Origin: JAMOQA01 sp964420365
Lineage (GTDB): Bacteria > Acidobacteriota > Polarisedimenticolia > J045
DNA length: 64,000 bases
Direction: 5' to 3'
Assembly: GCA_964420365.1 (NCBI GenBank)
Contig: CAYQTA010000094.1
Location: forward strand, 62,001-126,000
Positions 7,657-16,036 of this stretch are shown here, one piece after another. Every line of letters starts with the position of its first letter. The stretch's first letter is position 1. The notes beneath the pieces were generated by a model that worked only from the letters and a program-made list of their open reading frames with translations, did not search any database and was not told where the DNA came from. Position numbers and translations under genes: made by a program.

Positions 7657-8982
7657 ATGGGCCGAGGGCGGCGCGTGCGCGACCCGCTGCTGGTCGTGGC
7701 GGACCGGGAGGGGAACCTCTTCCCGGTGGACGGCTGGCCGGCCCTCGGCCGCTCCGGGGGAACCGTGGTGCGCCCGGACCCACGGTCCTGGATCCCTCTC
7801 CCGGAAGGTTCGCTCCTCTTTCACCTTCCCGGCCGCCGTCCCGTCGGTTTCGATCCCGCCGGGGCGCGGGCGCGCCCGTTTCCGTCCGTCGAGGGCGGGA
7901 AGGCGCTCGCGGCCGCCGCCTTCCTCGCCCCCGCGTACACGACGCTGTTCCTTGCCCCCTGGGAGCGGGAGCCGGGCGCCTCCCCGCTGCCGCTCTACGC
8001 CTACTGCGCCCTCGGCTGGGACGAGGAGCGGGGGTTCGTCGTCCCGGCGATCCGCGTGGATCCCGACCCGCGGCAGGATCCCGCCCGCTTCGACGAGCAG
8101 GCGATCCGGCGCGGGGCCCGCGAGATGCTGGCCCGCTTCCCGGGCAACCGGCTGGCGGAACACCTGGTCACCCGCTGCGCCCTCGACTACTGCTGCCCGG
8201 CCGCCCGGAACTGGGTTCTCGGGCGGGACGAGGCGCCCCTCCCGACCAGCCCGGCCTGCAACGCGGCCTGCGTCGGCTGCATCTCTTCCCAGCCGGGCGG
8301 GAGCGTGCCCGTCACCCAGCCCCGCCTCGACTTCGTGCCGGATCCCGGGGAAATCGCCGCCATCGCGGCCGACCACCTGGAACGGGTTCCCGGGGCGGTC
8401 GTCTCCTTCGGACAGGGGTGCGAGGGGGAACCACTGCTCCAGGGAGACGTCCTCGTCGACGCCGTGCGGGAGATCCGCCGCCGGACGCGGAAGGGAACGA
8501 TCAACCTGAACACGAATGCCTCGCGCCCCGACGTCGTCGCCCGCCTCGTCGAGGCGGGCCTCGACTCGATCCGGATCTCCCTCAACAGCGCCCGGGAGGA
8601 GCTGTACACCAGGTACTACCGCCCGCGCGGCTACCGCTTCGCGGACGTGCTCGAGTCCGGGGCGATCGTCGCCCGGGCCGGGGGGCTGGTCTCCCTGAAC
8701 TACTTCGTGTTCCCGGGCCTCACCGACACGGACGAGGAACTGGCGGCGTTCGGCGACATCGTCCGCCGGGCCGGGGTCCGCTTCGTCCAGATGCGGAACC
8801 TGAACCTGGACCCCGACCTCTACCTCGAGAGCCTGGGCCTCCCGCCGGACCTCCCCCCCGGGTTCGGAGTCGATCGCTGGCGCCGCCGTGCCCGGCGGAT
8901 CGCGCCCTGGCTCGGGTTCGGCTACTTCAACCCGCCCAGGGAGCGCTGGCCCGATCCTCCCCCGCCGGGCGCGACGGGGTAA
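7657..8982 (+). CDS. Uncharacterised radical SAM protein with an N-terminal extension
   Basis: This 441-residue protein contains the radical SAM signature Cys201-x3-Cys205-x2-Cys208 (CNAACVGC). A TIM-barrel core follows, with GQGCEGEPLL and NLNTNAS, resembling SPASM/MoaA-like enzymes. About 190 residues precede the signature, including a second Cys group, Cys174-x4-Cys179-Cys180, that could bind another metal or cluster. Radical SAM enzymes cleave S-adenosylmethionine reductively to start radical chemistry; the substrate here is unknown. The ATG is preceded by GGAGGCACG. A GATAAT sequence at 7620-7625 may be its -10 box. No precursor peptide or partner gene lies beside it; tRNA-Leu follows within 20 bases. 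Confidence 0.88.
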   Translation: MGRGRRVRDPLLVVADREGNLFPVDGWPALGRSGGTVVRPDPRSWIPLPEGSLLFHLPGRRPVGFDPAGARARPFPSVEGGKALAAAAFLAPAYTTLFLAPWEREPGASPLPLYAYCALGWDEERGFVVPAIRVDPDPRQDPARFDEQAIRRGAREMLARFPGNRLAEHLVTRCALDYCCPAARNWVLGRDEAPLPTSPACNAACVGCISSQPGGSVPVTQPRLDFVPDPGEIAAIAADHLERVPGAVVSFGQGCEGEPLLQGDVLVDAVREIRRRTRKGTINLNTNASRPDVVARLVEAGLDSIRISLNSAREELYTRYYRPRGYRFADVLESGAIVARAGGLVSLNYFVFPGLTDTDEELAAFGDIVRRAGVRFVQMRNLNLDPDLYLESLGLPPDLPPGFGVDRWRRRARRIAPWLGFGYFNPPRERWPDPPPPGATG

Positions 8983-8998
8983 GATTCCACCCGCCCGT

Positions 8999-9086
8999 GC
9001 CGGCGTGGCGGAACTGGCAGACGCAGGGGATTCAAAATCCCCCGGGCCTCGCGCCCTTGTGGGTTCGATTCCCACCGCCGGCACCA
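8999..9086 (+). tRNA. tRNA-Leu(CAA)
   Basis: The 88-base sequence folds as a class II tRNA. The acceptor stem GCCGGCG pairs with CGCCGGC. The anticodon loop TTCAAAA gives anticodon CAA (reads TTG), a long variable arm follows, the T arm is GTGGG-TTCGATT-CCCAC, and the CCA end is encoded (9084-9086). A TAAGAT -10-like box at 8980-8985 overlaps the stop codon of the radical SAM gene. Confidence 0.96.
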
Positions 9087-9103
9087 CCGCTCTTCGCGTC
9101 TCC

Positions 9104-9118
9104 CGCCGGTTCCCGGCG
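9104..9118 (+). terminator. Small hairpin after tRNA-Leu, possible terminator
   Basis: CGCCGG-TTC-CCGGCG forms a 6-bp GC stem 18 bases after the tRNA 3' end. No T-tract follows, as is common in GC-rich genomes, so termination is only plausible. It separates the tRNA from the pilin promoter region (9119-9363), which holds no gene. Confidence 0.35.
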
Positions 9119-9230
9119 AGTGTCCAGGATCCGACACCCGGACACGAGGCCGTGATCCGGGCCCGTGCGCCGCCGGTCGGAACCGGTTCCCCCCGGCCCG
9201 GACCCGGCCGGGACCGTTCGCGCTTCCCCC

Positions 9231-9244
9231 GGCACGAACCTTGC
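9231..9244 (+). promoter_or_regulatory. Near-consensus sigma-54 (-24/-12) promoter of the pilin operon
   Basis: The sequence GGCACGAACCTTGC matches the sigma-54 consensus GGCACG-N4-TTGC at every defined position; only the T usually found before the GG is a C. The GG and GC doublets have the required 10-base spacing. Transcription would start near 9256, about 108 bases before the first pilin ATG at 9364. Known: type IV pilin genes are often under sigma-54 with an NtrC/PilR-type activator; no such activator gene is in the window. Confidence 0.6.
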
Positions 9245-9363
9245 GAGTCCACCGGGTGGATCCCCCCGCCCGGGGACTGTCCCCGCCGGCGCTCGAACCT
9301 ATATTCGCCCGGGGGATCGTGCCGGTCCGGGAAGCCCCGGGACCGGGAAAGGTGGGACACGCG

Positions 9364-9993
9364 ATGGCGAGGAACGGCTCGTTGCAGGCGCACCGGTCGG
9401 CGGCCGGGAGACGCGGGGACGAGGGGTTCTCCCTGCCGGAACTGCTCGCGGCCCTCGCCGTCCTCGGGATCGTCGCCGGCATCGGCTTCTACACGGTCCA
9501 CACCGGCGGTTGGCGCAGCGGTGCGGTCGCCGGCCAGCTCGCCCAGCGCCTCCAGCTCGCCGCCACCCGGGCGGTCTTCCAGCAGAACGACTTCGTCGTC
9601 ACGTTCGACCTCGCGACGAACACGTACTCGATCCACGACGACCGGAACTCCGACGGGACGGTGAACACCTCGATCGGCGAGACGGTGACCACCTACGACC
9701 TCGACTCCGGCGGCACGCGAATCGTCTTCGGCATCCCCTCCGGCGTGGACGGCATCGACGGGAGCGCCCCTTCCGCCGCCGTCACGTTCCCGGGGAGTCC
9801 GCCCCGCATCACCTTCACCCCGCGGGGCACGGCAACCACCGGCGAGATCTACCTCGTGCCCGCCGAGGACCTCGACCGCGGGCTGCCCGACCGGATGCGG
9901 GCGATCACCGTCTCCGCCGCCACCGCGCGGATCCGGCGCTGGCGCTACGACGCGCAGTCGTCCTCGCCGGGCCCCTGGAGGCTGGAACAGTGA
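9364..9993 (+). CDS. GspH/FimT-family pseudopilin
   Basis: This 209-residue protein has a class III (type IV pilin) signal. A short positively charged leader ends in G-FSLPELLAALAVLGIVAGIGFY, where PilD-type peptidase should cut before Phe and Glu5 of the mature protein is present. The soluble part is a beta-rich GspH/FimT-like domain. Near residues 90-100 there is an EF-hand-like loop (DDRNSDGTVN). Minor pseudopilins of this type prime assembly of type IV pili or type II secretion pseudopili. It is the first gene of a five-gene operon and overlaps the next by GTGA. An in-frame upstream extension lacks a ribosome binding site and is rejected. Confidence 0.88.
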   Translation: MARNGSLQAHRSAAGRRGDEGFSLPELLAALAVLGIVAGIGFYTVHTGGWRSGAVAGQLAQRLQLAATRAVFQQNDFVVTFDLATNTYSIHDDRNSDGTVNTSIGETVTTYDLDSGGTRIVFGIPSGVDGIDGSAPSAAVTFPGSPPRITFTPRGTATTGEIYLVPAEDLDRGLPDRMRAITVSAATARIRRWRYDAQSSSPGPWRLEQ

Positions 9994-10703
9994 AGAGGCA
10001 GCGCGGAGGCACGACCCGATCCCAGGCAGGGATGTCCCTCGCCGAGGCGGTCGTCGCGATCGGCATCTTCGGGATCGCCCTCCTCGGGCTGAATACCCTG
10101 CTGATCAGCACGATCCGCACGTCCGAGCTCGCCCGGGACACCGCGACCGCGCGGTTCCTCGCGGTCCACCGGCTCGAGCAGATCAAGAACGCCCGCTACC
10201 GGGACGGCAACCGGGACGGGTGGCTCGATCCGAACGACCCCTGCACCGATATCGACGAGATCATCCCGGCCAACTGGTTCGACGAGGACTACGGCGAGGT
10301 CGACCTGCTGAACGGCACGCGGTTCAACTACCGGGCGTGTGCCGCCACGCCGGACATCAAGCAGTCGGGCATTCGCGTGACCGCGGCCGACTACGATCTC
10401 TCCTCGGCGCAGGGACGCCACGACTGGGAAGTCAACCACGCCCAGTACGCGAAGTTCCGGCGCGAGGTCTACATCGTCGATTCGGCCGACTACAGCGACG
10501 CGATCGTGCGCGTCCGCCTGGACGGACCCCGCGCGGACGCCCGGGACAACGTCGTCGTCGAGACCGAGAGCCCCTCGGCGGCGAACCCCGCGACCAACTA
10601 CGTCAAGTACGTGCTGGTCCGCGTCAAGTGGAAGGACAGCCACGGCCAGGTGCACCACGTGACCCTGTCCACGGAGAAGACCTTCTACATCCCGGACTTC
10701 TGA
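9990..10703 (+). CDS. PilV-like prepilin-type protein
   Basis: This 237-residue protein starts at a GTG overlapping the preceding stop (GTGA). Its prepilin signal is A-G-MSLAEAVVAIGIFGIALLGLN: cleavage after Gly, Glu at +5, then one hydrophobic helix. This pattern and its place between the FimT- and PilW-like genes identify a PilV/GspI-type minor pilin. Residues about 70-82 (YRDGNRDGWLDPND) resemble a calcium-binding loop. The rest is unlike characterised proteins to my eye. Minor pilins sit at the pilus tip or initiate assembly. Confidence 0.85.
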   Translation: MKRQRGGTTRSQAGMSLAEAVVAIGIFGIALLGLNTLLISTIRTSELARDTATARFLAVHRLEQIKNARYRDGNRDGWLDPNDPCTDIDEIIPANWFDEDYGEVDLLNGTRFNYRACAATPDIKQSGIRVTAADYDLSSAQGRHDWEVNHAQYAKFRREVYIVDSADYSDAIVRVRLDGPRADARDNVVVETESPSAANPATNYVKYVLVRVKWKDSHGQVHHVTLSTEKTFYIPDF

Positions 10704-10715
10704 GGAGGACGCGCC

Positions 10716-13700
10716 ATGCTCCGCCGCCCGCCGTCTCCCGAGACCCCCGCCCCGGCGCCCGCCCCCCGCGGCTGCCGGGGGTTCTCGCTGTCCGAGATGA
10801 TGGTCGCGCTGGCGATCACCTCGGTGCTCTTCCTCGCGGCCCTCTCGATGCTGGCCCTCGACCAGAAGATCTACAACAGGAACGACTCCGCCCTCGAGGC
10901 CTCCCGCGAGGCCCGCCACACGATGGCCTCTCTCGAGCAGGACCTCCTGATGACCGGCTACCAGGTGGACACCCGGACGGTGGCCGACCCGGGGCCGGAC
11001 GGCACGGAGAACACCGACGACGACATCAAGGGCCAGGCGGCGATCGTCTACGCGGCCCCCTGGGAGCTCGTGGTGAACGCCGACATCGACCCGGACATCG
11101 ACGCGATCCGGGACGGCCTGTCCAACGATTCCCTTCCCAGCGGCTACGCGCCGGTCACGTTCTTCACCGGCGCCGAGACGATCCGCTACACGCTCGACTC
11201 CGGCGGCGACGGCTCGGTCACCGCGGACGACGACCGCGGGGACGATCCCGAAGAGGCGGTCAGCAGGAACGACGGGCTGTTCGTCCTCTGGAAGGAGGTC
11301 TACGGCTACGACGGCACGTCCAACGTCGTGCGCCGCGCGCCGATCGCCCTGGTCCGCGGCCCGGTGGACTACCCCAGCGGCATCCACCCGGTCCCGCTCT
11401 TCCTCTACTGGGGCCAGTTCGACTCGGACCCGGCGCTCGACCTCTGGGGAGACGACGGGTCCGGCGGCGGCACCGCAGGGAACGGCGTGCTCGAGGCCGG
11501 CGAGATCGCCGCGCTGACGCCGGTCACCGACGAGGACGCGGACGACGACGGGACCCTCGATCCCGGCGAGGACCGGAACGGCGACGGCGTCCTCCAGCGC
11601 CGCGTCACCGACCTGATCGAGAAGATCGAGATCCACGTCACGGCGGAGAGTCCCTTCCCCGACCCGGACTGGATCGACCCGGTCCGCTCGGCGAGCGACC
11701 AGCCGTTCCGCTTCCACTCGGTCACGATGACCTCGGCGATCAAGCCGCGGAACATCGAGCTGGCCGGCGGCGCCTGCGGCGATGACCCGGAGCCGACGAC
11801 CAACCCGGCGGTGGCGAACGCCTGTTCCGACCCGATGGCGGACGGCAAGGTGACGCTGACGTGGGGGCTTTCCCCCGACGACGGGAACTTCGAGCTCGAC
11901 ATCGAGCGCTACATCATCTTCCGCACCGACGTCAACGCGACCTTCGGCCCGACGCCGTACGACGAGGTCGCCGCGGGCACCGGCACCTGGGAGGATGACT
12001 TCATCGAGATGCGGACCTGGCCCCCGAAGCAGTACTGGTACCGGGTCCGGGCGATGGACTGCACTCCCGCCCTGTCGATCGGGGACCCGATCGCGGGGCC
12101 GTATCCCTCCGACGTCGGCGCCGCCTACCCGTTCTCCATCACCGTGCAGGACGTTCCCGGCGACGCGGGAGACACGATGAAGGTCTCCTGGACCGCGTCG
12201 ATCGACGACCCCGCGAACACCTCCGGCTACGGCGGGGACGTCAAGCAGTACTGGGTGTACCGCTCCGAGAACCCGGATTACCGCTGCGTCGCGCCGATCG
12301 CGAAGGCGGCCGTCAACGCGACCGGCGCCGCCGAGTACAGCTTCATCGACAACGCGGCGAACAGCACCAGCGCCCCGGTCTTCGGGCAGCTCTACTACTA
12401 CTGGATCCGCACCAGGGACGACAACGGTGCACTGTCGCCCTACAGCCCGCGGTACTGCGCCCGGCCCTGGAAGGGACCGGCGTTCCCGGTCGACCGGCAC
12501 GCGCGCTACGTCGACTGGGGAGACGGCACCGAGGGCGTCGAGATCTGGTTCTCGGAAAACCCCGAGAACGCGGCCGCCGGCTACGACCAGGAGAGGATCG
12601 TCTACAACGTCTACCGCGCCCACGACGTCACGGGAGACGGGACGCCGGACTCCCTCGTCGACGACAGCGCGGGGTACACGACCGACGACCTGCTCGGCTC
12701 CACCACCGCCGCGGGACTGGTCTGGACGGTCGGCGACGGCAGCTCTTCCCAGCTGTGGCACTCGACCTCGGGCGGCGACTCCTTCCTCGACCTGGGGAAC
12801 GTCGACTTCGGCACCCGCTTCCTCGGCATCTCCTTCGGCAGCCGCCTCCACGGGATCACGGTCGGCGAGACGGGGGCGTGCTACTACACGACCGACGGGG
12901 GCGCGACATGGAACGCCCCCGCCGGGCTCGGCGTGGCGACGGACCTCCGGGCGGTGACCCACGTGGACGAGGACGTGGCGATCGCCGTCGGTGACAGCGG
13001 AACGGTGCTCCGGACGGAGGACGGCGGCGCCACCTGGGCCAGCGTCGCGTCGGGCGTGGCGGACGATCTCAGGGACGTGTCCGCGGCCGCGGACATCGTC
13101 CTTGCCGTCGGGGACAACGGGGCCTCGATCCTCTCCTCGGACGGTGGACAGACCTTCGCCCCGGTCCTCGTCTCGACGGACGACCTCGGGGCGGCGTGCG
13201 CCACGACGGAGGCCGGCGGCGGGGTGACGCTCTGGATCGGTGGCGAGAGCGGGCACCTCTGGAAGTCGACGGACGGCGGCACCACCTGGAGCGGGCTCAC
13301 GCTTCCGGGCGCCTCGGACATCGAGGGGCTCGCCTGCGCCCCCGGCGGGCGCGCCGTCGCGCTCGTCCCCGACGACGGGGATGTCTGGACGACCAGCGAC
13401 ACGACCACGTGGGCGGTGGACCCGGGGTTCGGGGGCCCCGCGCCCGAGGAAGCCCGGATGTTGCCGAACGGCAAGCTTTTCGTCGTCGACCAGGTCGGAG
13501 AGCTCTGGGTCCGGGAGACGGACGGCTCGAGCTGGAGCCATCACTCCATCGACTTCTCCTACCAGCCCCTCGGGCTGGCCGTGCGGCCGGAGATCGTCTA
13601 CCTGGACGAGACGGCCACGACGTTCGATTCCGGGACGACCCTCTACTACGTGGTGACCGCCAAGTACGACACCGGTGACCCGGTCCTGGACGGGGAGTCG

Positions 13701-13808
13701 GGTCTCCTCCCGGACCGGCCCGCCGGCGAGGAGTCGCCGGACGACAGCCTGGACCAGGTGCTGGTCGACTCCTGCAACAACTTCGAGCTCCAGGCGACGC
13801 TGCCATGA
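10716..13808 (+). CDS. Giant PilW-like prepilin with fibronectin-like domains and an inserted Asp-box beta-propeller
   Basis: The protein has 1030 residues, against roughly 200-350 for ordinary PilW proteins. The N-terminus has a prepilin signal (G-FSLSEMMVALAITSVLFLAAL). A PilW-like part to about residue 350 carries Asp-rich loops (DADDDGTLDPGEDRNGDG near 275-290). Three fibronectin-III-like stretches follow (about 370-640, e.g. GVEIWFSENPE...YNVYRAHD). Residues about 666-925 hold six Asp-box/BNR-type repeats (TTDGGATW, TEDGGATW, SSDGGQTF, STDGGTTW), as in Ycf48-like propellers. After them a fibronectin-like end strand (TTLYYVVTAKYD) returns. I infer that the propeller sits inside the third fibronectin-like domain, exposed at the pilus tip as an adhesin or binding module. 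AGGAGG-type site before the ATG. Confidence 0.85.
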   Translation: MLRRPPSPETPAPAPAPRGCRGFSLSEMMVALAITSVLFLAALSMLALDQKIYNRNDSALEASREARHTMASLEQDLLMTGYQVDTRTVADPGPDGTENTDDDIKGQAAIVYAAPWELVVNADIDPDIDAIRDGLSNDSLPSGYAPVTFFTGAETIRYTLDSGGDGSVTADDDRGDDPEEAVSRNDGLFVLWKEVYGYDGTSNVVRRAPIALVRGPVDYPSGIHPVPLFLYWGQFDSDPALDLWGDDGSGGGTAGNGVLEAGEIAALTPVTDEDADDDGTLDPGEDRNGDGVLQRRVTDLIEKIEIHVTAESPFPDPDWIDPVRSASDQPFRFHSVTMTSAIKPRNIELAGGACGDDPEPTTNPAVANACSDPMADGKVTLTWGLSPDDGNFELDIERYIIFRTDVNATFGPTPYDEVAAGTGTWEDDFIEMRTWPPKQYWYRVRAMDCTPALSIGDPIAGPYPSDVGAAYPFSITVQDVPGDAGDTMKVSWTASIDDPANTSGYGGDVKQYWVYRSENPDYRCVAPIAKAAVNATGAAEYSFIDNAANSTSAPVFGQLYYYWIRTRDDNGALSPYSPRYCARPWKGPAFPVDRHARYVDWGDGTEGVEIWFSENPENAAAGYDQERIVYNVYRAHDVTGDGTPDSLVDDSAGYTTDDLLGSTTAAGLVWTVGDGSSSQLWHSTSGGDSFLDLGNVDFGTRFLGISFGSRLHGITVGETGACYYTTDGGATWNAPAGLGVATDLRAVTHVDEDVAIAVGDSGTVLRTEDGGATWASVASGVADDLRDVSAAADIVLAVGDNGASILSSDGGQTFAPVLVSTDDLGAACATTEAGGGVTLWIGGESGHLWKSTDGGTTWSGLTLPGASDIEGLACAPGGRAVALVPDDGDVWTTSDTTTWAVDPGFGGPAPEEARMLPNGKLFVVDQVGELWVRETDGSSWSHHSIDFSYQPLGLAVRPEIVYLDETATTFDSGTTLYYVVTAKYDTGDPVLDGESGLLPDRPAGEESPDDSLDQVLVDSCNNFELQATLP

Positions 13809-16036
13809 GCACGAGGGAGGCCACGATGGGCATGCACGGAAACCAGCGAGGATCGGCGCTGGTCGTCGTCCTCTTCGTCGTCGCCGGGCTGACCCTGATG
13901 GGGCTCGCCCTGCTCGGCTCGTCGACGATCTCCCTCAAGACCGCCGACGTCAGCCAGACCGACGCCGAGCTGTTCTACATCGCGGAGGCGGGGCTCGACC
14001 GGATGATCGGGGACATCACGTGCTCCCTCGTCGGCCAGCCCGACCTCGATCACATCTTCGACAACTACGTGATGCTCCACCTGACCCACGGGCGCTCCCG
14101 GGGCGCGGACGGCGTCGCCGGGACCGCCGACGACTCCGGGCGGGACTACGTGGACGTTCCCCACGGCAGGGGGACCTACACGATCAACATCCTCTGCTAC
14201 CCCACGACGATCGACCAGGCGCGGCAGATGGAGTTCGTCGACATGAACATCCGGTCGACGGCCACGCTGGAGGGAAAGACGAAGACCCTCCAGACGGTGA
14301 TCCGCCTGAAGCTCGTCCCGTCCCGCGTCTTCGACAACGCCTATTTCATGAACAACTTCGGCTGGATGAGCGGCTGGTCGTGCGGGAGCATCTACTTCCA
14401 CGGCAACCTGCGCGCCAACGGCGACATCAGGCTCTACAGCTCCTGCGTCCGCGGCCAGGGAACGCCGTACTACGAGAAGGTGATCGGGAACGACCTCATC
14501 GGCCGGATCCACGACGGCGGCCTGATCGCCGGCCGCCGGATCCTCGGGGCATCGCAGGTCCAGGGACCGTTTGCCGACCCGGCGAACCAGCACGAGTACC
14601 AGGACGTCGTCCCGATGCCCAATCTCTCGGACCTCTCGGTGTACGTCAAGGCGGCCCGCGAGTGGAACGGCGGGACGCCGGGGCCGGACGGGATCTGGGG
14701 CACGCCGGACGACACCGGCGGTTCCGTCCTCCAGGTCTGGGACCGGAAGCTCGGGCGCTACCGGACCTACCGGGGCTGCATCGGCTGCAACGTCGGGCCG
14801 GACGGCGTTTGGAACACGGCGGACGACACGTGGGGCCGGGACGGCGTGCCGAACACCGATGACGACGAGTCCCCGTTCATGGTCCTCGATGGCCGGTACC
14901 AGCCGATCATCATCGACGGGCCGGTCGTGATCGGGTCCCCGGGCCCGGACGGGATCTGGAACACCGCCGACGAGTGGGACGCCGCCGGGCTGCGCCCGAT
15001 GACGGGGGCCGTGATCATCCTCGGGAACATCTCCGGGCAGGGATCGATCTACACGCCGGGGAACATCTACCTGCCCAACGGGTTGACCTACGACAACCCG
15101 CCGAACCCGCACCTGCCGGGGTCCGGGCCGCCGCCCGGGATCGGGTACGGGCCGAACCCGAGCACGACGTACCCGTCGATGGACGAGGAGGACATCGAGG
15201 CCTGGCGGTCCCTGACGATCAACTCTCCGCCGGCGGGCACCTACCACGTCCGGGACGCGGACATGGTCGGCCTGTTCGCCCGGGAGAACATCATCATCGG
15301 CCGCTTCCCGGACGGCTCCTACTGGTACCTCGTCGACAACTGGCTCGCCGACCCCGACAACGAGTCCAAGGAGGACCTCGGGCTGGACAACCTGCCGAAC
15401 ACCGGGGACACGAACGAGGGGAACGGCACCTGGGACGTGCGCTACTACGGCGCGGACGGCCAGAACCAGTGCGGGTCGGGCCTGATTCCGGCGGGCTACA
15501 GCATCGGCGACGTGATCCCGGGCTCCGGCGAGGACATCGACGGGGACGCCCGCTTCGACGACACGATCCGGCGCGGTCGGCTGAACGCCCAGGGCCTCCC
15601 GATCTCGGGCTCCTCCAGCTTCGCCTTCCCGGAGAACATCAACGACCGGCTCAATTCCGCCGCCGCGAATCCCAACACGGCGACGCCCCTCGACACCGAC
15701 GGGGACGGGCTGATCTGGCGGGGCAGCCCCCTCTGGCTCGACTCGTCCACGTCCCACCGGTGGCGCGAGGTGGCGCCGAACCCGCCCCGGATCAACGAGC
15801 TGGACGCGGTGCTCTACACGAACCACGCGATCGCCGGCGTGTACTTCCGCGGGTCGTCGGGAATCTGCGAGATCTACGGGGCGTTCGTCTCGCGGGTCGA
15901 GGCGACGGTCGGCTCGCGGATCACGATGTTCACGCACGATCCCAGGCTCCTCGGCGGGGCGAAGGACTTCGGGATCTACCTCCCGCGGGAGAAGGCGATC
16001 GAGATCCGGGCGTGGAAGGAGGAGGTCCGGGACTGA
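13805..16036 (+). CDS. PilX-like pilus protein with Asp-rich GPDG-x-TADD repeats
   Basis: This 743-residue protein has an N-terminal segment (NQRGSALVVVLFVVAGLTLMGLALLGSST) typical of PilX/PilX_N proteins. It is a pilin-like helix with atypical cleavage context, followed by an 'AEAGLDRMIGDIT' helix. The large soluble part contains repeated G-x-D-G-x3-T-x-D-D units near residues 99, 295, 332, 342 and 380, and DxDGD loops near 577 and 630. These resemble calcium-binding repeats. The ATG overlaps the previous stop (ATGA) and its own stop overlaps the next ATG (TGATG). PilX proteins promote pilus aggregation and adhesion in known systems; size and repeats here are unusual. Confidence 0.82.
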   Translation: MSTREATMGMHGNQRGSALVVVLFVVAGLTLMGLALLGSSTISLKTADVSQTDAELFYIAEAGLDRMIGDITCSLVGQPDLDHIFDNYVMLHLTHGRSRGADGVAGTADDSGRDYVDVPHGRGTYTINILCYPTTIDQARQMEFVDMNIRSTATLEGKTKTLQTVIRLKLVPSRVFDNAYFMNNFGWMSGWSCGSIYFHGNLRANGDIRLYSSCVRGQGTPYYEKVIGNDLIGRIHDGGLIAGRRILGASQVQGPFADPANQHEYQDVVPMPNLSDLSVYVKAAREWNGGTPGPDGIWGTPDDTGGSVLQVWDRKLGRYRTYRGCIGCNVGPDGVWNTADDTWGRDGVPNTDDDESPFMVLDGRYQPIIIDGPVVIGSPGPDGIWNTADEWDAAGLRPMTGAVIILGNISGQGSIYTPGNIYLPNGLTYDNPPNPHLPGSGPPPGIGYGPNPSTTYPSMDEEDIEAWRSLTINSPPAGTYHVRDADMVGLFARENIIIGRFPDGSYWYLVDNWLADPDNESKEDLGLDNLPNTGDTNEGNGTWDVRYYGADGQNQCGSGLIPAGYSIGDVIPGSGEDIDGDARFDDTIRRGRLNAQGLPISGSSSFAFPENINDRLNSAAANPNTATPLDTDGDGLIWRGSPLWLDSSTSHRWREVAPNPPRINELDAVLYTNHAIAGVYFRGSSGICEIYGAFVSRVEATVGSRITMFTHDPRLLGGAKDFGIYLPREKAIEIRAWKEEVRD

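Noticed and set aside
9945..13544. 1199-residue minus-strand frame opposite the PilW-like gene
   Set aside because: Val/Arg/Asp-rich shadow without domains; the plus strand has signal, motifs, ribosome binding site and operon overlaps.
14640..15000. Repeated GGGCCGGACGGG-type DNA in the PilX-like gene, considered as a CRISPR or tandem repeat array
   Set aside because: Spacing is irregular and the repeats encode the Asp-rich protein unit; they are coding repeats.
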